A stretch of DNA of 64,000 nucleotides. Source: Duganella margarita (lineage in GTDB: Bacteria > Pseudomonadota > Gammaproteobacteria > Burkholderiales > Burkholderiaceae_D). The stretch covers positions 1 to 64,000 of the forward strand of contig NZ_WWCS01000021.1 in the NCBI RefSeq assembly GCF_009857535.1, given 5' to 3'. The position numbers were made by a program, and so were the translations under genes. The notes under the pieces are model-generated. The model was not told the DNA's origin and ran no database searches. It was given only the letters and a program-made list of their open reading frames with translations. Shown one piece after another: positions 60,702 to 64,000 of this stretch (position 1 is its first letter; each line of letters opens with the position of its first letter).

Positions 60702-61982
60702 TCATTGCCGACGGAAAATCATTCCGCCTTTCATGACAAAACGCACCTTGCGCAGCGCGCCGACATCCTGGGTAGGATCGCCCTCCACCGCCACCAGATC
60801 GGCCAGGTAGCCGGCACTGATCCGGCCCAATGTGGCGGACTGGTCCAGCACCGCCGCGTTGACCACGGTGGCGGCGCGCAGGGCCTCGACCGGCGTCATG
60901 CCCAGCCGCACCAGCCATTCGATCTCACGCGCGTTGTCGCCGTGGGCAAACACCCCCACATCGCTGCCGTTGCCGATGGTAACGCCCTGCTGGCGCGCCA
61001 GCGCAAAGGCGCGCGCGGCCGCCTGCATCGATGGTGTCGGCGGACCGCCGCGCTGGTATTTCTGGAAGTATTCGCTGGTGGCTTCCGGCGCGGTCAGCGT
61101 GGGGAAATACGCGACGTGGCGCTCGGCCATCAGCTTGAAAGTGGCGGCGCTGCCGCCGTAGCCGTGCTCGATGGTGTCGACGCCAGCCAGCGCGGCGCGG
61201 CGCATACCTTCGTCGGTGCTGGCGTGGGCTGCCACCTTGCGGCCGGATTCATGCGCGGTTTGCACCAGCGCGTTCAGCTCGGCCTGGGTAAAGGTGGCGT
61301 GGGAGCTGCCGTCGGCGCCGGTGCGGTAGTCGGCGTAGACCTTGATCCAGTCGGCGCCGCGCGCGCCCTGCTCGCGCACCGCCTTGACGACTTCATCCAC
61401 GCCACTGGCTTCCTGCGCGCCTTTGGGCAAGTCGACATCATCGCGATAGCTGCGCGGCGACGGTCCGTAACTGCCGCTGGCGACAATCGCCCGGGTGGCG
61501 ATGAATAAGCGCGGACCGGGAATCACACCATCATTAATCGCTTTTTTAATGGCGACATCGGCATACAGCGCGCCTTCGGTGCCGAGATCGCGCAAGGTGG
61601 TGAATCCGGCTTGTAATGTGGCGGCGGCGTGGCGACTGGCCAACAAAGTACGGTATTCGACCGATTCCTTTAAAACCTGGTCATCCCACGAGGTTTCGTT
61701 ATATGGATGCAGTAGCACATGCGAGTGCAAATCCATTAAACCCGGGATCAGCGTGGTGTCTGGCAAGTTGATACGCTCGGCGCCAGCCGGTATTTTGATT
61801 GTTTCTATTGACCCGACTGCTGCAATCTTGCTATCGGTGATAAGCACAGCCCAGTTGGCGTGCGGCGCTCCGTCACCCGTCCACACCCGCGCGGGTGTTA
61901 ACAAGGTATCCGCCGCTTGGGCGGCAGGCGAGAATAGCGCTATTAAGACGGAGAATAAGACGGTGAGACGGCTACGCTTCAT
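60702..61982 (-). CDS. Exported amidohydrolase (imidazolonepropionase/prolidase-like)
   Basis: 426 residues with signal peptide (to about AQA-A). Metal-site motifs: 'LIPGLMDLHSHVLLH', Lys in 'ADWIKVYADY', 'VAAHASTDEGM', 'DTIEHGYGG', and Asp in 'GNGSDVGVFAHG'. Periplasmic, binuclear zinc likely. Related enzymes hydrolyse dipeptides, including Xaa-Pro; the substrate here is not determined. Confidence 0.9.
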   Translation of the reverse strand: MKRSRLTVLFSVLIALFSPAAQAADTLLTPARVWTGDGAPHANWAVLITDSKIAAVGSIETIKIPAGAERINLPDTTLIPGLMDLHSHVLLHPYNETSWDDQVLKESVEYRTLLASRHAAATLQAGFTTLRDLGTEGALYADVAIKKAINDGVIPGPRLFIATRAIVASGSYGPSPRSYRDDVDLPKGAQEASGVDEVVKAVREQGARGADWIKVYADYRTGADGSSHATFTQAELNALVQTAHESGRKVAAHASTDEGMRRAALAGVDTIEHGYGGSAATFKLMAERHVAYFPTLTAPEATSEYFQKYQRGGPPTPSMQAAARAFALARQQGVTIGNGSDVGVFAHGDNAREIEWLVRLGMTPVEALRAATVVNAAVLDQSATLGRISAGYLADLVAVEGDPTQDVGALRKVRFVMKGGMIFRRQ

Positions 61983-62000
61983 GGAGTGCGCCCGAAAAAG

Positions 62001-62047
62001 AAAAAAGCTGGTACAGGGTTTATGCGATATAAACCCCGACTACCAGC
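62001..62047 (-). terminator. Intrinsic terminator of the H-NS gene
   Basis: On the minus strand GCTGGTA / TACCAGC (plus 62007-62013 and 62041-62047) encloses GGGTTTA / TAAACCC (62016-62022 and 62030-62036), ending in TTTTTT (plus 62001-62006). It starts 14 bp after the H-NS stop. Confidence 0.92.
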
Positions 62048-62060
62048 CTTTGCTGAGGAA

Positions 62061-62351
62061 TTACTTAATCAGATAATCTTCTTTTTTCTTGCCTTCCAGC
62101 CATTTTGGCGCGCGGCCACGGCCGGTCCAGGTCTGGCCGGTCGCGTCGTCACGGTACTTGGTTGGCACAGGAGCGCGCGGCTTCGAGACCTTGGCCTTGG
62201 CGGTAGCGCCCAGGTCGGCAATGGTCAGGCCATAATCGCGCATGATGGTGGCGATTTGCTCTTTAGCCTTGGTAATTTCGTCCTTGCGGGCGGTCTCAGC
62301 CAGATTTTCCAGTTCAGCGATCTTGGCTTTGTATTCCTGGTAAGTCGTCAT
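62061..62351 (-). CDS. H-NS-family nucleoid protein
   Basis: 96 residues: N-terminal coiled-coil oligomerisation region (EYKAKIAELENLAETARKDEITKAKEQIATIM), a basic linker, and the C-terminal DNA-binding hook 'YRDDATGQTWTGRGRAPKWLE'. H-NS binds AT-rich DNA and silences foreign genes. The 178 bp upstream are strikingly AT-rich, fitting autoregulation. A strong terminator follows. Confidence 0.95.
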   Translation of the reverse strand: MTTYQEYKAKIAELENLAETARKDEITKAKEQIATIMRDYGLTIADLGATAKAKVSKPRAPVPTKYRDDATGQTWTGRGRAPKWLEGKKKEDYLIK

Positions 62352-62529
62352 CTTATTTCCTTGTTTATCGATGGGGCAGTTTTAAAAACCACAAGTGACA
62401 ATGTGTGAGATTTGATAGGCGCAATTTACCATAACTTTGCTGAGATACTCCAGATATATCCTAACAAATACCAATATAGCTATAAAAAAGGATATTTTCC
62501 ACAACTGTTTGGGGAATATAAATGTCGTG
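62352..62529 (-). promoter_or_regulatory. AT-rich promoter region of the H-NS gene
   Basis: This gap is far more AT-rich than the genome around it, with runs such as TATAAAAAAGGATATTTT. Such DNA is bent and is preferred by H-NS itself, so autoregulation is plausible. No gene is seen here. Confidence 0.45.
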
Positions 62530-63444
62530 TCATTCACACAGTGGCCGCAACTGTATCCCGTCCGCCACCACTTTGCGGATTAAATTGGCAAGCCGGCAGG
62601 TGCCGGGACCGGCTAATTCAGGATTCGCCACCACCAGCGATAAGGACAATTTACGCCGCTGGCCAACGCGTAATGGCAAAGGCTTCAGCAAGCCCTGCTC
62701 CAGTTGCTGTTTGATCTTATGCTCGGCCAGCCAGCCAAAGCCGATGCCATTACAAATCATTTCCATCCGCGTGTGGGGACTGGTAACACTCCAGCGCTGA
62801 TTGGCGTTTAGCCAGCCATGATCGCGCGGATTCAATGTCCCGGAATCGCGCACCACGATTTGCAGATTGCGGCTCAAATCATCGAGTTCCAGTTCGCGTC
62901 CCAGTGCATGCAAAGCATGGCAGGGATGGGCGACCGCGACAAATTCGATGTCCATCAGCGCATCGCCGAGGAAGCCGGAAGGGATGCGGCTGACGATGGC
63001 CAGATCGACGCGTTTCTCCACCAGCGCGTCTTCTGAACCGGACAGCACCGTCTCTTCCAGATTGACGACCGTATGCCGCGCCCAAGGCTCAAACTCACGC
63101 AGCACCTTAACCAGCAGTTCGACCGGAAACAGGCTATCGACCGCGATGCTGACTTGCGGTTCCCATCCATCGGCCAGGCTGCCGGCGAGTTGTTCCAGTT
63201 GGAATGCGTCGCCCAGCAGTTCGCGGGCTTTGTTGAGGAGCGCTTCGCCGTTGCGGGTCAGGCGCGCGCGACGGCCGTCGATTTCCAGCAATTCCACGCC
63301 CAGCTGCTCCTGCAGCTTGGCCACCATATAGCTGACCGAGGACTGACTGCGGTGTAAGGCCTCCGCCGCCTGCGCGTAGCCGCCGCATTCCACGATGGCC
63401 TGCAGGACCTGCCACTGCTCAAGCGTACTCTTGGGTATCTTCAC
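62530..63444 (-). CDS. LysR-family transcriptional regulator
   Basis: 304 residues. N-terminal winged helix ('LEQWQVLQAIVECGGYAQAAEALHRSQSSVSYMVAKLQEQLGVELLEIDGRRARLTRNGEALL', residues 6-68) and a C-terminal effector domain ('PQVSIAVDSLFPVELLVKVLREF', 'VDLAIVSRIPSGF'). It binds DNA as a tetramer and senses a small ligand, unknown here. It lies 45 bp downstream of the TonB-receptor gene on the same strand. Confidence 0.95.
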   Translation of the reverse strand: MKIPKSTLEQWQVLQAIVECGGYAQAAEALHRSQSSVSYMVAKLQEQLGVELLEIDGRRARLTRNGEALLNKARELLGDAFQLEQLAGSLADGWEPQVSIAVDSLFPVELLVKVLREFEPWARHTVVNLEETVLSGSEDALVEKRVDLAIVSRIPSGFLGDALMDIEFVAVAHPCHALHALGRELELDDLSRNLQIVVRDSGTLNPRDHGWLNANQRWSVTSPHTRMEMICNGIGFGWLAEHKIKQQLEQGLLKPLPLRVGQRRKLSLSLVVANPELAGPGTCRLANLIRKVVADGIQLRPLCE

Positions 63445-63489
63445 GAGTGCATTCCACGGCGAATAGATTCACCGGGGAATCATAGCACC

Positions 63490-63999
63490 TCAGAAGCGGG
63501 TTTCGACCGTCACACGCAGCGTGGTCTCGCCGTTGGCCACCGTGGTGCGGTTGAGGCTGCCGTTGCTGTCGCTGTAGAGGCTTTCGGTGGTGTAGTCCTG
63601 CCCCAGCAGATTGGAGACGGCCACGCGCAGATTGTTTTGCGGATCGAGTTTCCACAGCGCATACACATCGAGGTCGCGCCGTACCGAGGTGTAGCCGCCC
63701 TGCGTGCCGCTCAGCCGCGCCAGGCCGCCGTTGCGGAAGCTGAAACTGCTGCCCGTGCTGAGCTGGCCATCCGGCGTCTTGTAGTCGACCCCCAGCGTAG
63801 CGCTGAGCGGCACTTGCTGGTCGAGACGGTTGTCCGGCCCCGGCACTACCTCCACCCGCGACCAGTTGCGGCTGACGCTGGCACGCAAGTCCAGCTTGGG
63901 CGCGTGCTCCATCAGCGCGCTGACCGGGAATTTGGCTTCCAGTTCGATGCCGCGGGTTTCGGCGCGGCCGTCGTTGATGGCGTTCGACACCCAGCGCTG
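63490..63999 (-). CDS. TonB-dependent outer-membrane receptor, C-terminal part only
   Basis: 170 codons to the window edge; the gene continues beyond base 64000. Alternating strands of a beta-barrel ('RGIELEAKFPVS', 'LDLRASVSRNWSRVE', 'LSATLGVDYKTPDGQLSTGSSFSFRNGG', 'LRVAVSNLLGQDYTTE') and a terminal Phe after 'LRVTVETR', the outer-membrane insertion signal. It imports a siderophore or similar substrate using TonB energy. Confidence 0.9.
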   Translation of the reverse strand, partial: QRWVSNAINDGRAETRGIELEAKFPVSALMEHAPKLDLRASVSRNWSRVEVVPGPDNRLDQQVPLSATLGVDYKTPDGQLSTGSSFSFRNGGLARLSGTQGGYTSVRRDLDVYALWKLDPQNNLRVAVSNLLGQDYTTESLYSDSNGSLNRTTVANGETTLRVTVETRF

Positions 64000-64000
64000 G

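Noticed and set aside
1..64000. CRISPR arrays, rRNA genes, insertion sequences
   Set aside because: No regularly spaced repeats, rRNA-like sequence or transposase frames were seen.

Overview
The window is a high-GC chromosomal segment of a betaproteobacterium. The gene families (glycine-zipper and YXWGXW small proteins, DUF1640, H-NS of the betaproteobacterial type, a TolC/copper-oxidase operon with a His/Cys-rich leader gene) suggest Oxalobacteraceae of the Duganella/Massilia kind. That placement is an inference from gene content, not a measured phylogeny.

Bases 1-8560 are the right end of an integrated phage or phage-like island. They hold a tight plus-strand run of small genes, most overlapping by 4 bp, ending in a DUF4224 (excisionase-like) gene and a tyrosine integrase. 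The integrase ends about 100 bp from the 3' end of a minus-strand tRNA-Leu(TAA), the likely attachment target. Cargo includes an RdgC protein carrying a C-terminal FtsK-gamma DNA-recognition domain, and an HNH homing-endonuclease-like reading frame running without a stop into a KTSC-domain gene.

Bases 8.8-17.3 kb are host genes: DUF72, a CLC channel, a copper oxidase / TolC / His-rich operon, an M28 peptidase, an acetyltransferase and a glycine-zipper protein.

The most unusual content is two operons pointing at each other. The plus-strand operon (17.36-25.81 kb) encodes a Ser/Thr kinase, a SEDS (FtsW/RodA) protein with an FHA-like N-terminus, a 550-residue protein with an FHA-like C-terminus, an SH3b membrane protein, a PP2C phosphatase and an FHA protein. 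The minus-strand block (45.98-33.77 kb) encodes a penicillin-binding transpeptidase with a very long N-terminal extension, three proteins I do not recognise, a protein with a duplicated Lon-like domain, a zinc-ribbon/SPFH/coiled-coil protein, and a second Ser/Thr kinase fused to a formylglycine-generating-enzyme-type domain. Together they contain the parts list of the actinobacterial fhaA-fhaB-pstP-rodA-pbpA-pknA-pknB locus. I propose a phospho-controlled accessory cell-wall system split over two operons. About 8 kb of ordinary genes (pirin, OsmC, AAA ATPase, GNAT, MBL hydrolase, orphan histidine kinase, HAD phosphatase, YjdM) lie between them.

Bases 46.1-64 kb are again host genes: YXWGXW protein, RNase H-like protein, hydrolases, MCP plus CheW, HD hydrolase, MFS exporter plus periplasmic binding protein, DUF2975/XRE pair, trpS, EamA transporter, Lon-substrate-domain protein, amidohydrolase, H-NS, LysR and a partial TonB-dependent receptor. 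trpS is preceded by a structured leader with a strong terminator and an overlapping alternative hairpin. H-NS has a clear intrinsic terminator.
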